Origin: Streptomyces litmocidini | Lineage (GTDB): Bacteria; Actinomycetota; Actinomycetes; Streptomycetales; Streptomycetaceae | Length of the DNA: 64,000 nucleotides | NCBI RefSeq assembly: GCF_014649755.1 | Contig: NZ_BMTQ01000002.1 | Location: 572,761-636,760, forward strand | Direction of reading: 5' to 3' | In this document: one piece after another, positions 17,066 to 25,078 of the stretch | How positions within the stretch are numbered: position 1 is the stretch's first letter | How the letters are laid out: each line of letters opens with the position of its first letter | Notes under the pieces: generated by a model | Database searches by the model: none | What the model saw: the letters and a program-made list of their open reading frames with translations, nothing else | Told to the model about the DNA's origin: nothing | Made by a program: the position numbers and the translations under genes

Positions 17066-17560
17066 TCAGTGGTGGTTGATGGTTCCGTTGGCGCGGCCGA
17101 AGAGTCCGGTCGCGGTGATGTTCTGCGTGATGTGCGTCGTCGACCCGCCCCCGTTGCCGGTGCCGGTCGCCGCGCGTCGGACGGTGCGCAGCAGGAGGGG
17201 GACGGCGGTGACGGCGGCGACGACGAGGGCGGCGGCGGACCACAGGGCATGGCTCATGGCGATCAGTCCCGGGGCGGCGTAGGAGAGTCCGATCCCGGCG
17301 GCGGCGATCCCGCCGCCGAGGGTGGGGGCGAGCAGGGCGGTGGTCTTGGCCCAGGCCGGGATCGGCTGTGCGGGCGTAACCGGAATCTGGGGTGCGGGTG
17401 CGGGGTGGGTGTAGGCGAGGGTGCGGACCCCGTTGGGGAGGGTGACCCAGTCGACCCCGGACGGGATGTCGGCCGGGAGGATCACGGGCTGGGCGGTGGT
17501 GGCCGGCGGCGGGGTCCAGGGACGCGGGGTGGTGATCTCGTACGCGGTCGTCTCGTGCAC
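17066..17560 (-). CDS. Spd-type small membrane protein of the AICE
   Basis: A 164-residue protein has a proline-rich N-terminus, two hydrophobic segments (residues about 72-97 and 105-125) and a short tail ending in GTINHH. GTG 17560 follows a good ribosome binding site (AGAAGGGG). Small membrane proteins encoded beside traB in Streptomyces plasmids are Spd proteins needed for spread between mycelial compartments. I cannot assign SpdA, B or D. Confidence 0.65.
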   Translation of the reverse strand: MHETTAYEITTPRPWTPPPATTAQPVILPADIPSGVDWVTLPNGVRTLAYTHPAPAPQIPVTPAQPIPAWAKTTALLAPTLGGGIAAAGIGLSYAAPGLIAMSHALWSAAALVVAAVTAVPLLLRTVRRAATGTGNGGGSTTHITQNITATGLFGRANGTINHH

Positions 17561-17621
17561 AAGGTGCCCCTTCTCAGCGGGCCGGGCAGCACTCCGAAGG
17601 TGGGGTGCTGCCCGGTGCCCT

Positions 17622-17701
17622 GCTTGTCGTGTCGCTTGTCGTCTGGCTTGTCGTCTGGCTTGTCGTGCGGCTTGTCGCTTGTCTTGTCTTGTCGCTTGTC
17701 G
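17622..17701. repeat. GCTTGTCG repeat array downstream of traB; candidate clt (transfer origin)
   Basis: GCTTGTCG occurs at 17622, 17634, 17646, 17658 and 17670 with an exact 12-bp period, then CTTGTC cores follow at 17678, 17683, 17688 and 17695. On the traB strand the unit reads CGACAAGC. The array lies about 85 nt after the traB stop. In Streptomyces plasmids the clt locus lies at the traB 3' end and holds short repeats (TRS, GACCCGGA in pSVH1) bound by the TraB C-terminal winged helix. Confidence 0.75.
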
Positions 17702-17783
17702 CGTCCCAGGTCAGAAGCCGTTTTCGGGCCCCTGAGAGCCACTGAGAGCCCTTCCCGGCAGAGACGGGCGACAGGCGACAAGG

Positions 17784-19895
17784 TCAGTCCTCGGCGGGGC
17801 CACCGGTGGCGTGGCGGTGGTGGATGTAGCGGGTCTTGGTGCCGCTGCCGGTCCGGACCGTGATGCCCTGCTCGGTCCACTCCTTGAGCCAGCCGACGAC
17901 CGTCTGACGGCTGGTGCCGTGCTCGTCGGCGAGCGCGCGGGCGATGGCCGACGCCCCGGTGCCCTCCGCTCCGGCGGCGAGGAGAACGTCGAGCGCGGCC
18001 TGACGGGCGGCGCCCTCGTTCTGCCCGTTCCGGAACGCACTCAGGTTCAACCCGCGCGGCCGCTCGCGCTCCTCCCGCTCGTCCTCGTCGGGCTCGCCGG
18101 TGGTGCCGAACTCGGCGTCGATGAGGGCCTGGAACCGTGCGTCGAACGCCTCGTTCGCCACTGAGGCAGCCGGGGCGGGGGCGTCACGGAGCGCGGAGAG
18201 GTTCAGCCCGCCCGGTCGGGCGGGCCGGTCCTCGGCCGCCGGTGCGGGGCACTCGTCGACCATGGTGTCGCGCATCCAGGCGATGCGGTCGGTGTCCCAG
18301 CGCCGGGCGTAGCCGGGTCCGGCGGCCTTGGCGGAGACGTCGTCCAGCCGGGGGTGGAGGGTGGAGGTGGCGTGGACGATGTCGGCGATCTGCTGGGGCA
18401 GGATCCGCCAGGCCTTGAACAGGCCGGCCGGGGACTCGGGGGTGCCCATGAAGCCGGAGCCCTTGTAGGGGGCCTGGGTGACCTTGAGCCCGCGTGAGCC
18501 GGGGAACACCTTCTGGAGGTCCATGCCCTCGACCTCCCCGCCGGTCAGGCAGACCCGGGCCTTGGCCTCGCGGCGGATCATCAGGTTGCCCAGCACCGAC
18601 CCGGTCGCCCCGAGCGCGGTCAGCACGGTGCGGATGCCCATGGCGCGGAACTGCCGGATGATCTCAAGGATCTTCGCGGCGAGCTTGCGCATCTTCGGGT
18701 CGTTGGAGGTGAGGATCTCGGCGCCCTCGTCGATCACGATCATGATCTGCGGGATCCGCTTGGAGACCGGCAGCAGATCGGTGTTCGCCTTCGCCATGAG
18801 GTCCTGATAGGCGACCTTGCGGTGCTTGCCCACCGCGACGGCCGTCTCCAGCATCAGCATGGCCTCCTCGTAGGAGGAGGCGAGCCAGTCGATCCCGGGC
18901 CGCACCGCCTCCCCCTCACCCTGGGAAGCCAGGGCGGGACGGACCCAGGGCAGGCCGGCCGATCCGGCGTTCAGGTCGATCACCCAGCTCAAGATGTCCT
19001 CGGCGCGAGCGAACCCGGCGAACACGTCATGGACGAAGTTCGTCTTGCCCGACCCGGTCGGCCCGACGATCAGGGCGCACTGCTCGCGCAGGTAGACCCG
19101 CACCTCCTTCCCGTCCGTCCGCACCCCCCAGGGCAGGCCGGTGTGGATGGACAGGGGGCTGTAGTCGGTGGGGTAGCCGATCTCCTCGGCCAGGACATTG
19201 ACGGTGGTGACGTCGATCAGGACCCGTCCCTGGTTGATGCCCTGGGAGGCGGTGGCGGTGCAGCCGTGCGGGAGACGGGCATCGGCGGAGAGCTGCGGCG
19301 CGTACTGCGCGATCCGCTCGTACGTCACCCCACCGGCGGGGAGTTCGGCGTCGATCGTGAAGCCAGTCCCGGTGGGCCACTGCTCGACGGCCAGGACGCG
19401 CAGGGTGATGCCGCCGCAGACGCGCTGGACGCGGTCGACCCACTCGGCCGCGATGGCCCTTCGTTCGGCGGACAGTTCGCGGGAGACCTGGCGTTCGGCG
19501 GCGGCCAGGGCCTCGAGTTCGCGGGCCTCTTCGTGCAGGAGGGTGGAGCGGGCGGCGGCGCCGATACCCACCCCGAGGGTGGCGAGCGAGCCGAGGGCGG
19601 TCCAGGTCAGCGGGCCGGTGGTGATGGCCCAGGTGGTCCATCCGGCGCCCAGGAGCCAGGAGGCGGCGCGCATGGCGATGGTGCGGGCGGCCAGGCGCTC
19701 ACGCCAGCTGGTGACGGTGTGGCCGATGGCCCCGGCGGTACCGATGGCCAACGCCCAGGTGGGGGGCATGTGGGTGGCGGCGCCGGTGGTGGCGAGGGCG
19801 AGGGCTCCGGTGGTGGCGGACAGGGCGCCGGTCACGGGTCCGTGACCGGCCGCCCAGTCCCACACCGGCCCCGTAGAGGCGGTGGTGGGTGCCAT
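17784..19895 (-). CDS. traB: TraB, FtsK/SpoIIIE-type DNA translocase for conjugation
   Basis: The 703-residue protein transfers double-stranded DNA between hyphae as a hexameric pump. It has N-terminal membrane segments (residues about 18-110), Walker A VGPTGSGKT near residue 278 and Walker B IMIVIDEGAE near 383. The last 80 residues form a predicted winged helix (ARALADEHGTSRQTVVGWL) that in this family reads clt repeats. ATG 19895 is 2 nt after the upstream stop with GGAACG ahead of it; an alternative ATG at 19910 would overlap the upstream gene and sit too close to its ribosome binding site. The candidate clt array lies just downstream. Confidence 0.94.
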   Translation of the reverse strand: MAPTTASTGPVWDWAAGHGPVTGALSATTGALALATTGAATHMPPTWALAIGTAGAIGHTVTSWRERLAARTIAMRAASWLLGAGWTTWAITTGPLTWTALGSLATLGVGIGAAARSTLLHEEARELEALAAAERQVSRELSAERRAIAAEWVDRVQRVCGGITLRVLAVEQWPTGTGFTIDAELPAGGVTYERIAQYAPQLSADARLPHGCTATASQGINQGRVLIDVTTVNVLAEEIGYPTDYSPLSIHTGLPWGVRTDGKEVRVYLREQCALIVGPTGSGKTNFVHDVFAGFARAEDILSWVIDLNAGSAGLPWVRPALASQGEGEAVRPGIDWLASSYEEAMLMLETAVAVGKHRKVAYQDLMAKANTDLLPVSKRIPQIMIVIDEGAEILTSNDPKMRKLAAKILEIIRQFRAMGIRTVLTALGATGSVLGNLMIRREAKARVCLTGGEVEGMDLQKVFPGSRGLKVTQAPYKGSGFMGTPESPAGLFKAWRILPQQIADIVHATSTLHPRLDDVSAKAAGPGYARRWDTDRIAWMRDTMVDECPAPAAEDRPARPGGLNLSALRDAPAPAASVANEAFDARFQALIDAEFGTTGEPDEDEREERERPRGLNLSAFRNGQNEGAARQAALDVLLAAGAEGTGASAIARALADEHGTSRQTVVGWLKEWTEQGITVRTGSGTKTRYIHHRHATGGPAED

Positions 19896-19897
19896 GG

Positions 19898-21514
19898 TCA
19901 GACGTTCCATCCCTTCTCGGCCTCGGGCCCGTTGCGCGGGTCCTCGTGGCGGGCGATGTCCTGCTCGTGCGCGGTGCGGAACAGCGGCCCCATGTCCTCG
20001 GCGACCGCGACCGCGGACATGAGGGCGCCGAAGATGTCGTTGAAGCCGTCGGCTACCTCCTTCTCCAGCGGGAACTCCGAGTCGGCACGCTCGGCCAGGA
20101 TCCGCATCACGTTCGCCACGCTCGTGAGCGCGGCCGGGAGCCCTTCGACCATGGCGAGGATCTCCATGGCGCTCTCGGGCTCATAGCTGTTGGCGGCGGC
20201 TTCCATCTCCGCCGCGTACTCCTCGAACCGGAAACCCGACACGATCTCTCCCTCACTGCTCTCACTGGTAGATGTGCTGGGGACGAGTCCGGCCGGACGC
20301 TCGGCGGTGTCCCCGATCTGCTCGCTCTCCTCTGCGGCCTCGGCGTCCGCGATGGCCTCCAGGACCGTGAGCTCGGCGCGGGTGACGCGGTCCCGCTCGT
20401 CCCGCTCGTCGGCCGCCTGCTTGAGCAGGCGGGCGTAGAGGCGGCGGCCGGGGTGCTGCAGCCACGCCCACCCGAGCTTCCGGCCGAGTGGGGTGGTGAC
20501 CATGCCGACGATGCCGAGCAGCCCGGCCAGCAGCGCGGCGAGCAGGCGGCGGCCCTGGAACCGGGCCGCCGACCTCCGCAGCGCCTTGCGGGCCCTCGCT
20601 CGTGCCGGGGCCTTGCGGATCTCGGCGCGCCGCTCGGCGACCTTGCCGGCCGCCTGCGTGTCACGGGCCCTGCGTAGCTTCCCGAGGACCGTGCCGCGGG
20701 CGGTGCCGAGGCGGCCGGCGGCCTTGCCGACCGCCCGGCCCAGCGGCCCCTTCTTCGCGGCGGCCGTGGTGCGGGCGGCGGTCTTGGCGGCCCGGCGGGC
20801 GTCGGCGACCTGACGGCGGGCCGCCGTCGTCTCCGCCCGCCGCCCCGCCCTCGACGGCGAGGCCGAACGGGCCTGCTCGCGCAGCGCCTTGACCTGCCCG
20901 AGCCGTCCCCGCGGCTTCCCCGCACCCGAGGACCCGACCGGCGACGAACCGGTGCCGGCCGCCCGCGACCCGGCACCCTTCGCCAGACCCGCCTTCCGGC
21001 CGCCCGTGCCCGCCGACGTGCTCGCGGACCGCAGCGCACCGGACCGGGCACTCCGGCCCGACGCGGCAGACGCTCCGGCCCGCTTCCCGGTCCTGCTGCC
21101 GGTGGCGGAGCCGGAGCCGCGCCGGGGCTGGGACGGGACACCGCCGAGCCCGCCGCGCGAGCCGCCAGCCGCCTTCCCCGCCGACGCGGTGCTGTGCCTG
21201 CCCGCCTTCGCCTGCCGGGCCTGCTTGGCGGCGGTGGTCTTGGCGGTGCGGGCGGTGGTGGCGCCCAGGACGACGGCGCCGGTCGCCGCGAGAGCCGCCG
21301 CGACCGGTCCGCCGGCCAGGGCGGCCCCGGCGAGCAGCGTCACCGTGGCGTTCGCGCCGGTCAGGGCGAGGGGGACGACCGGCCAGCCGCCCGCCGTGTG
21401 CTCCACGGACGGCTTCTCGGGCTTGGGCGTCTCCTCGGCCGGGCCGGAAGCCGGGACGACGGGGGGAACCGGCTCGGGGTCGGTGAGGATCGGTTCGGTG
21501 CTGAGGTCCGTCAT
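19898..21514 (-). CDS. Large basic membrane protein of the AICE transfer operon
   Basis: A 538-residue protein has an N-terminal acidic/proline segment and a hydrophobic block at residues about 45-85. A long Arg/Lys/Ala/Ser-rich stretch (about 90-330) precedes a second hydrophobic segment (RRLLAALLAGLLGIVGM). An acidic helical C-terminus ends in EKGWNV. The start overlaps the upstream stop (ATGA) and the stop is 2 nt from traB. I know no catalytic domain here. A transfer-accessory or spreading role is inferred from position and topology, and the basic middle could contact DNA or the cell wall. Confidence 0.7.
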   Translation of the reverse strand: MTDLSTEPILTDPEPVPPVVPASGPAEETPKPEKPSVEHTAGGWPVVPLALTGANATVTLLAGAALAGGPVAAALAATGAVVLGATTARTAKTTAAKQARQAKAGRHSTASAGKAAGGSRGGLGGVPSQPRRGSGSATGSRTGKRAGASAASGRSARSGALRSASTSAGTGGRKAGLAKGAGSRAAGTGSSPVGSSGAGKPRGRLGQVKALREQARSASPSRAGRRAETTAARRQVADARRAAKTAARTTAAAKKGPLGRAVGKAAGRLGTARGTVLGKLRRARDTQAAGKVAERRAEIRKAPARARARKALRRSAARFQGRRLLAALLAGLLGIVGMVTTPLGRKLGWAWLQHPGRRLYARLLKQAADERDERDRVTRAELTVLEAIADAEAAEESEQIGDTAERPAGLVPSTSTSESSEGEIVSGFRFEEYAAEMEAAANSYEPESAMEILAMVEGLPAALTSVANVMRILAERADSEFPLEKEVADGFNDIFGALMSAVAVAEDMGPLFRTAHEQDIARHEDPRNGPEAEKGWNV

Positions 21515-21747
21515 CGGGCCGCCCCCTGACCGGTCAGGTCGTTCATCTCCAGGGCGAAGTAGACGACGATGGAGCCCTTCATCGGCGGGTACTGGCGGAT
21601 CGCGTCGAGCCGGAGCCGGTTGAGGATGTCGAACCGGGTGTCCCACGGGTCCGGGGTGCAGGTGCCGGAGATCGTGCAGGCGCTCATCTGACGGTTCTGC
21701 AGGGACAGCACATACATGTGCGTGCCCTGCGCGGTGTTGCTCTCCAC
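21511..21747 (-). CDS. Small AICE protein, hypothetical
   Basis: A 78-residue soluble protein starts at ATG 21747. It has two cysteines (SACTISGTCTPDPWDTRFD) and the segment MKGSIVVYFALEMND. Its stop overlaps the next start (ATGA), so it belongs to the transfer operon. I recall similar short proteins as unnamed members of AICE operons. No function can be assigned. Confidence 0.65.
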   Translation of the reverse strand: MESNTAQGTHMYVLSLQNRQMSACTISGTCTPDPWDTRFDILNRLRLDAIRQYPPMKGSIVVYFALEMNDLTGQGAAR

Positions 21748-21762
21748 GAGGAAACCTCCAGG

Positions 21763-22098
21763 TCAAGCAGCGAGTGGGGGAGCGTCCGCGCACGGGACGC
21801 ACATGCCGAGCGAGGGCGGGATGCGGTACCCGGCGTTCCGCCCGCACTCCGGGCAGATCCGGCGGGCGGCGTTCGCCCGCTCCAGGGCCGCCCACCGGGC
21901 GGGGGTCATCGGACGGACCGGGCGGGCCCGGTCGATCCGGTACAAGAAGGCGACCAGCGGTTCGCGCCGGCGACGGGGGCGTTCGAGCTGGGCCACCACC
22001 GGCTGGCCACCGGGCCGGAGTCCCAGCGCCCGCAGCTGCCGGAAGGTGGCCAGCCCCTCCGGCGCCAGGCGCCAGCGGTAGACGGGGAGCGTGCTCAC
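21763..22098 (-). CDS. RRQRL-type zinc-binding protein of the AICE
   Basis: A 111-residue protein has a basic central segment (LERPRRRREPLVAFLYR) and a C-terminal CPECGRNAGY...CVPC zinc knuckle. It fits the small zinc-binding proteins annotated in actinobacterial AICEs as RRQRL-motif proteins. ATG 22098 overlaps the upstream gene's stop by 4 nt. The function is unknown; DNA or RNA binding is plausible. Confidence 0.7.
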   Translation of the reverse strand: MSTLPVYRWRLAPEGLATFRQLRALGLRPGGQPVVAQLERPRRRREPLVAFLYRIDRARPVRPMTPARWAALERANAARRICPECGRNAGYRIPPSLGMCVPCADAPPLAA

Positions 22099-23099
22099 CG
22101 GCCGGCCGCCTCAAGGGTGCGGGCGGTGGGCGTCTCGCGGAGTTCCTGGTAGCGGGCGGTGACCCAGCCGGTGGACCAGCCGCACAGCTCGGCCGCCTGC
22201 CGCACCGACAGGCCGGCGGCGAACGCCGCGGCTACCGTCCGGCGGGCCAGCTCCTTGCCCTGCTGCTCCTGGGCGGGGCCGGCGGCGAGGAGTTCGGCGC
22301 GTTCACGCTCGGCCCGCTCGGCCTGCTCGCGCTGTTCACGCGCGGCCTGCTCGGCGCGCTCCCGGCGCTCCTTCTCCATCCGCGCGGCGGCCTCGCGTTC
22401 ACGGCGTTCACGCTCAGCGCGCTGCTGTTCACGCTCGCGCTCATGGCGTTCACGAGCTTCGCGCTCGGCCCGCTCGGCGGCCTCGGCCCGCTCCCGCTCC
22501 TCGCGCCGGGCCCGCTCCTCCCGCTCGGCCTGTTCACGGACGAGCGCGGCCTCGTGCTCGCGCTGTTCACGCGCCATCCGGGCCTCGAACTCCCGCGCCT
22601 CCCGCTCCCGCTTGGCGGCGGCTTCGGCGCGCTCGGCGGCGGCCTTCTCTCGTGCTGCCCGCTCGGCGCGTTCACGCTCCTGGATGGCCGTGAGCGCATT
22701 CGTGATGGCCGTGCGGTAGGCCAGGCCGGTCTCGGCCGTGACGATCAGCAGCAGCGGCGCCACCGCGTGTACCGCCACCCCGACCAGGTCTTTTGCCAGG
22801 GCGGAGTCGGCGATGTTCAGGGCCAGGGTCATGCCGCCGGTCATCCACCGCAGCACCACCGGCCACCGCCCGCCGTGCCCGCCCAGACGGGCCAGGACCG
22901 AGTCCAGGCGGACCACGATGACGACGGCCGCGTCCACCACGAGGGGCAGGATCGGGGCGGTCCACCGCCAGTCGGCGGGGGTGTGGGCCCGCATCAGCGG
23001 GGTGACGGTGAGGACGGAGAACAGCATCGCCCCGGCCACGATCAGCCACGTGCCCACCGACAGGGCGCGTTCCGCTGAACGGATCTGAACACCGTTCAT
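22095..23099 (-). CDS. DUF2637 membrane protein with long coiled coil (SpdB-like)
   Basis: The 334-residue protein has four hydrophobic segments in residues about 12-130, matching DUF2637. A strongly charged Arg/Glu/Ala coiled coil follows at about 135-275, with EREREQQRAERERR-type runs. A C-terminal helix-turn-helix-like segment (GLSVRQAAELCGWSTGWVTARYQE) completes it. Membrane anchor plus coiled coil plus HTH suggests a protein that tethers DNA to the membrane. It overlaps both neighbours by 4 nt. DUF2637 proteins recur in AICE transfer regions; the role is inferred. Confidence 0.82.
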   Translation of the reverse strand: MNGVQIRSAERALSVGTWLIVAGAMLFSVLTVTPLMRAHTPADWRWTAPILPLVVDAAVVIVVRLDSVLARLGGHGGRWPVVLRWMTGGMTLALNIADSALAKDLVGVAVHAVAPLLLIVTAETGLAYRTAITNALTAIQERERAERAAREKAAAERAEAAAKREREAREFEARMAREQREHEAALVREQAEREERARREERERAEAAERAEREARERHEREREQQRAERERREREAAARMEKERRERAEQAAREQREQAERAERERAELLAAGPAQEQQGKELARRTVAAAFAAGLSVRQAAELCGWSTGWVTARYQELRETPTARTLEAAGR

Positions 23100-23557
23100 G
23101 ACACCGCTCCGTTCCGCCGGAACGGCATGATCGACCAGCCTGTGGGGGTGCCGCCGACGAGTCCCGGAGCCGTCCAGCCCGACGGGTTGGCGCCCAGGGT
23201 GGCGGCGTGGTCCTTGGCGGCCTGAACGCTCGCGTGAACACTGTGCGGGGCCCCGTCCCGCAGCAGCAGCGCCATCGGCACCACAGCCGCCCGGCGGGCG
23301 ACGTCCAGCTCCTCCCGCAGCGCCCCGACCTCGGCCGCCGACTCCTTCAGCGCGGTCTCGCACTCGGCCACGTGCTCGCGCAGGATCGCGGCGTCGCTCT
23401 CGGCCGACTCCACCCGGCCGTTCAGGTGGTCCACCCGAGCGACGTGCCGGCGGTGCAGCTCCGAGGCCCGGGCGTTCGCCTCGACCGCATCGGCACGCGC
23501 CTGCTCCGCGTCCTCCAGCAGACGGCGCAGACGCTCGGCCGTCACCACCCGGATCAT
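23096..23557 (-). CDS. Coiled-coil AICE protein, hypothetical
   Basis: A 153-residue protein is helical and heptad-rich in residues about 5-90 (Glu/Ala/Arg with leucines). It then has a small C-terminal segment ending in a GWSIMPFRRNG tail. It overlaps its neighbours by 4 nt on each side (ATGA). No known domain was recognised. It probably partners the adjacent DUF2637 protein. Confidence 0.65.
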   Translation of the reverse strand: MIRVVTAERLRRLLEDAEQARADAVEANARASELHRRHVARVDHLNGRVESAESDAAILREHVAECETALKESAAEVGALREELDVARRAAVVPMALLLRDGAPHSVHASVQAAKDHAATLGANPSGWTAPGLVGGTPTGWSIMPFRRNGAVS

Positions 23558-23814
23558 GCGGCACCGCCCAGCGTGGCAGCGCGGTTGCTCAGCGAGCGAC
23601 GCTCGGCCAGCACCCGCCGGCGGGCCCGGCGGATGCGCTGCTCGTCCAGCTTCGTGGCCGGCCGGTCCAGCGTCTTGATCACCGCGTCCAGCAGCTCGAC
23701 GTCCGCCAGGATCAGCGGCATCTCCAGCTCGACCGCGTCCAGCTCCACGTCCGACGGCTCACCGTCGAACGCCAGCGCCCCGCTGGTGGCGGGGAGTGTG
23801 ATGATGGACTTCAT
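23554..23814 (-). CDS. First gene of the AICE transfer operon, hypothetical
   Basis: An 86-residue protein (MKSIITLPATSGAL...) has an acidic first half (SDVELDAVELEMPLILADVELLD) and a basic second half (RRARRRVLAERR). ATG 23814 follows AGGAAGGAA. It heads a run of genes linked by 4-nt overlaps, and the upstream leader contains a hairpin. No family was recognised. Confidence 0.65.
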   Translation of the reverse strand: MKSIITLPATSGALAFDGEPSDVELDAVELEMPLILADVELLDAVIKTLDRPATKLDEQRIRRARRRVLAERRSLSNRAATLGGAA

Positions 23815-23849
23815 TGGGTGTGTTCCTTCCTGAGAGGAACGGCCCGAAC

Positions 23850-23879
23850 GAGGTCCCGGAGTTGCAGCTCCGGGGCCTC
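23850..23879 (-). promoter_or_regulatory. Leader hairpin upstream of the transfer operon
   Basis: A 12-bp inverted repeat (23850-23861 with 23868-23879, one non-Watson-Crick pair in RNA) with a 6-nt loop lies about 36 nt before the first gene on the minus strand. It lacks a U-tract, so a folded leader or attenuator is more likely than a terminator. Confidence 0.5.
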
Positions 23880-24181
23880 TCGCCGTTTGGAACCATCCGG
23901 CTCCCCTCGACCCCGCCCGTACGGTGCCCCGCGAAGGGGCCCGGACGGGCGGAGGAGGCAACCGGCCGCCGTCCGCAGGGGTGCGGGGCGGAGAGGTCGG
24001 GTTGCGCTGATCCGTACGCGAGGACAGAACTCGCATACGCCGCCCACTTGTCGCTTGAGGGGGACGGATACCTCGGCACTCTGTTCAGTTCTCAAGCAGC
24101 AGCCGCTTCCATCGAGCCAGCCCGCCTACACGGAGCTCTCCGGGCGCCGGGAGCAGCCCAAAGAAGGCCCTCCCACACTCG

Positions 24182-24255
24182 CTGTCCTGGGACTGCGAAG
24201 CGCTTGGGAAGACTGTGGCGCACAGTCCCGGGACTGTCAACAGTCCTGGGACTGT
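24182..24255. promoter_or_regulatory. Stacked palindromic operators for the GntR repressor
   Basis: ACAGTCCCGGGACTGT (24222-24237) is a perfect palindrome. A second near-palindrome, ACAGTCCTGGGACTGT (24240-24255), lies 18 bp away centre to centre. A third related half-match (CTGTCCTGGGACTG) starts at 24182, and GACTGTG/CACAGTC arms lie at 24211-24227. The array is 32 nt before the GntR start and between divergent operons, so it probably controls both. The rest of 23815-24286 holds no gene. Confidence 0.78.
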
Positions 24256-24286
24256 GTTTGACTGGACTCAGTCGAGAGGAGTTCGC

Positions 24287-25078
24287 GTGGCACCGAAGTG
24301 GCGGGAACTGGCGGACAAACTGGCGGAGCAGATCAGGAACGGGGAGTACGCCCCGGGCCAGCAGCTTCCGCAGATCCGCGACCTGGTCGAGGTGGGCGAG
24401 GGGTCGAAGACGACCGTCCACGCGGCCTACAAGGCGCTGGAGGCAGAGGGCCTGGTGACCTCGTCTCGCGGGCACGGGACTGTGGTACGGGAGCGGGCGC
24501 CGCTCAAGCGACTGGGTATTGCTCGATACGACAAGGCGAAGTGGCGGGACGGAGATGAGGTGGCGTTCATCGCAGACCGGGTCGCTTCTGGACGGGCATA
24601 CAAGCGCGGCGAGCAGACACAGACAGTCAGCCGCATCGTGGCGCCCCCCGCCGTGGCGGCGGCACACGGACTCCCCGAGGGCGCCGAGGTGTACGCGCGG
24701 GCTCGCCTCGTGAAGGAAGGGGACCAGCCGACGCACACCCTGACCAGCTACTACCGCCCGGAACACGTCGAGGGAACGCGCATCGTGGACCCGACCCCCG
24801 GCCCCGCCGGCCGGGGCGGCGGCTTCCGCGTCCTTTATGACGCGGGGTACGAGATCGACCACATGCGGGAGGAGTTGTTCGCTCGCGCCGCGAAGCCGGA
24901 GGAGGCGGAGCAGCTCAAGCTCCTGCCGGGAGAGTGGGTGGTCGAACTGCACCGGAGCACGTTCACGGCGGACGGCACGCTCGTGGAGTTCGCCATCGGC
25001 GTGCACGCGGCGACGCGCTTTGCCTGGGCATACGACTTCAAGGTGCCCGACTCGGCGGCAGAAGGGGAAACGCAGTGA
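24287..25078 (+). CDS. GntR-family repressor of the AICE (KorSA-like)
   Basis: The 263-residue protein has an N-terminal winged helix (WRELADKLAEQIRNGEYAPG, then KTTVHAAYKALEAEGLV and a SRGHGTVV wing) and a C-terminal UTRA ligand domain ending in TRFAWAYDF. GTG 24287 is chosen because GAGAGGAG lies 5 nt upstream; the in-frame ATG at 24215 would run through the operators. In pSAM2-type elements a GntR repressor silences replication and transfer genes. Palindromes directly upstream suggest autoregulation. It overlaps the next gene (GTGA). Confidence 0.9.
   Translation: MAPKWRELADKLAEQIRNGEYAPGQQLPQIRDLVEVGEGSKTTVHAAYKALEAEGLVTSSRGHGTVVRERAPLKRLGIARYDKAKWRDGDEVAFIADRVASGRAYKRGEQTQTVSRIVAPPAVAAAHGLPEGAEVYARARLVKEGDQPTHTLTSYYRPEHVEGTRIVDPTPGPAGRGGGFRVLYDAGYEIDHMREELFARAAKPEEAEQLKLLPGEWVVELHRSTFTADGTLVEFAIGVHAATRFAWAYDFKVPDSAAEGETQ

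Noticed and set aside
17482..17880. Minus-strand frame with repeated DKPDDKPDD
   Set aside because: The repeat comes from the 12-bp period of the clt candidate, which is a multiple of three. The frame overlaps the traB end and the next gene in another phase.
22159..22719. Plus-strand Arg/Ser-rich frame opposite the DUF2637 gene
   Set aside because: It is the antisense image of the Glu/Arg coiled coil. No ribosome binding site or family.
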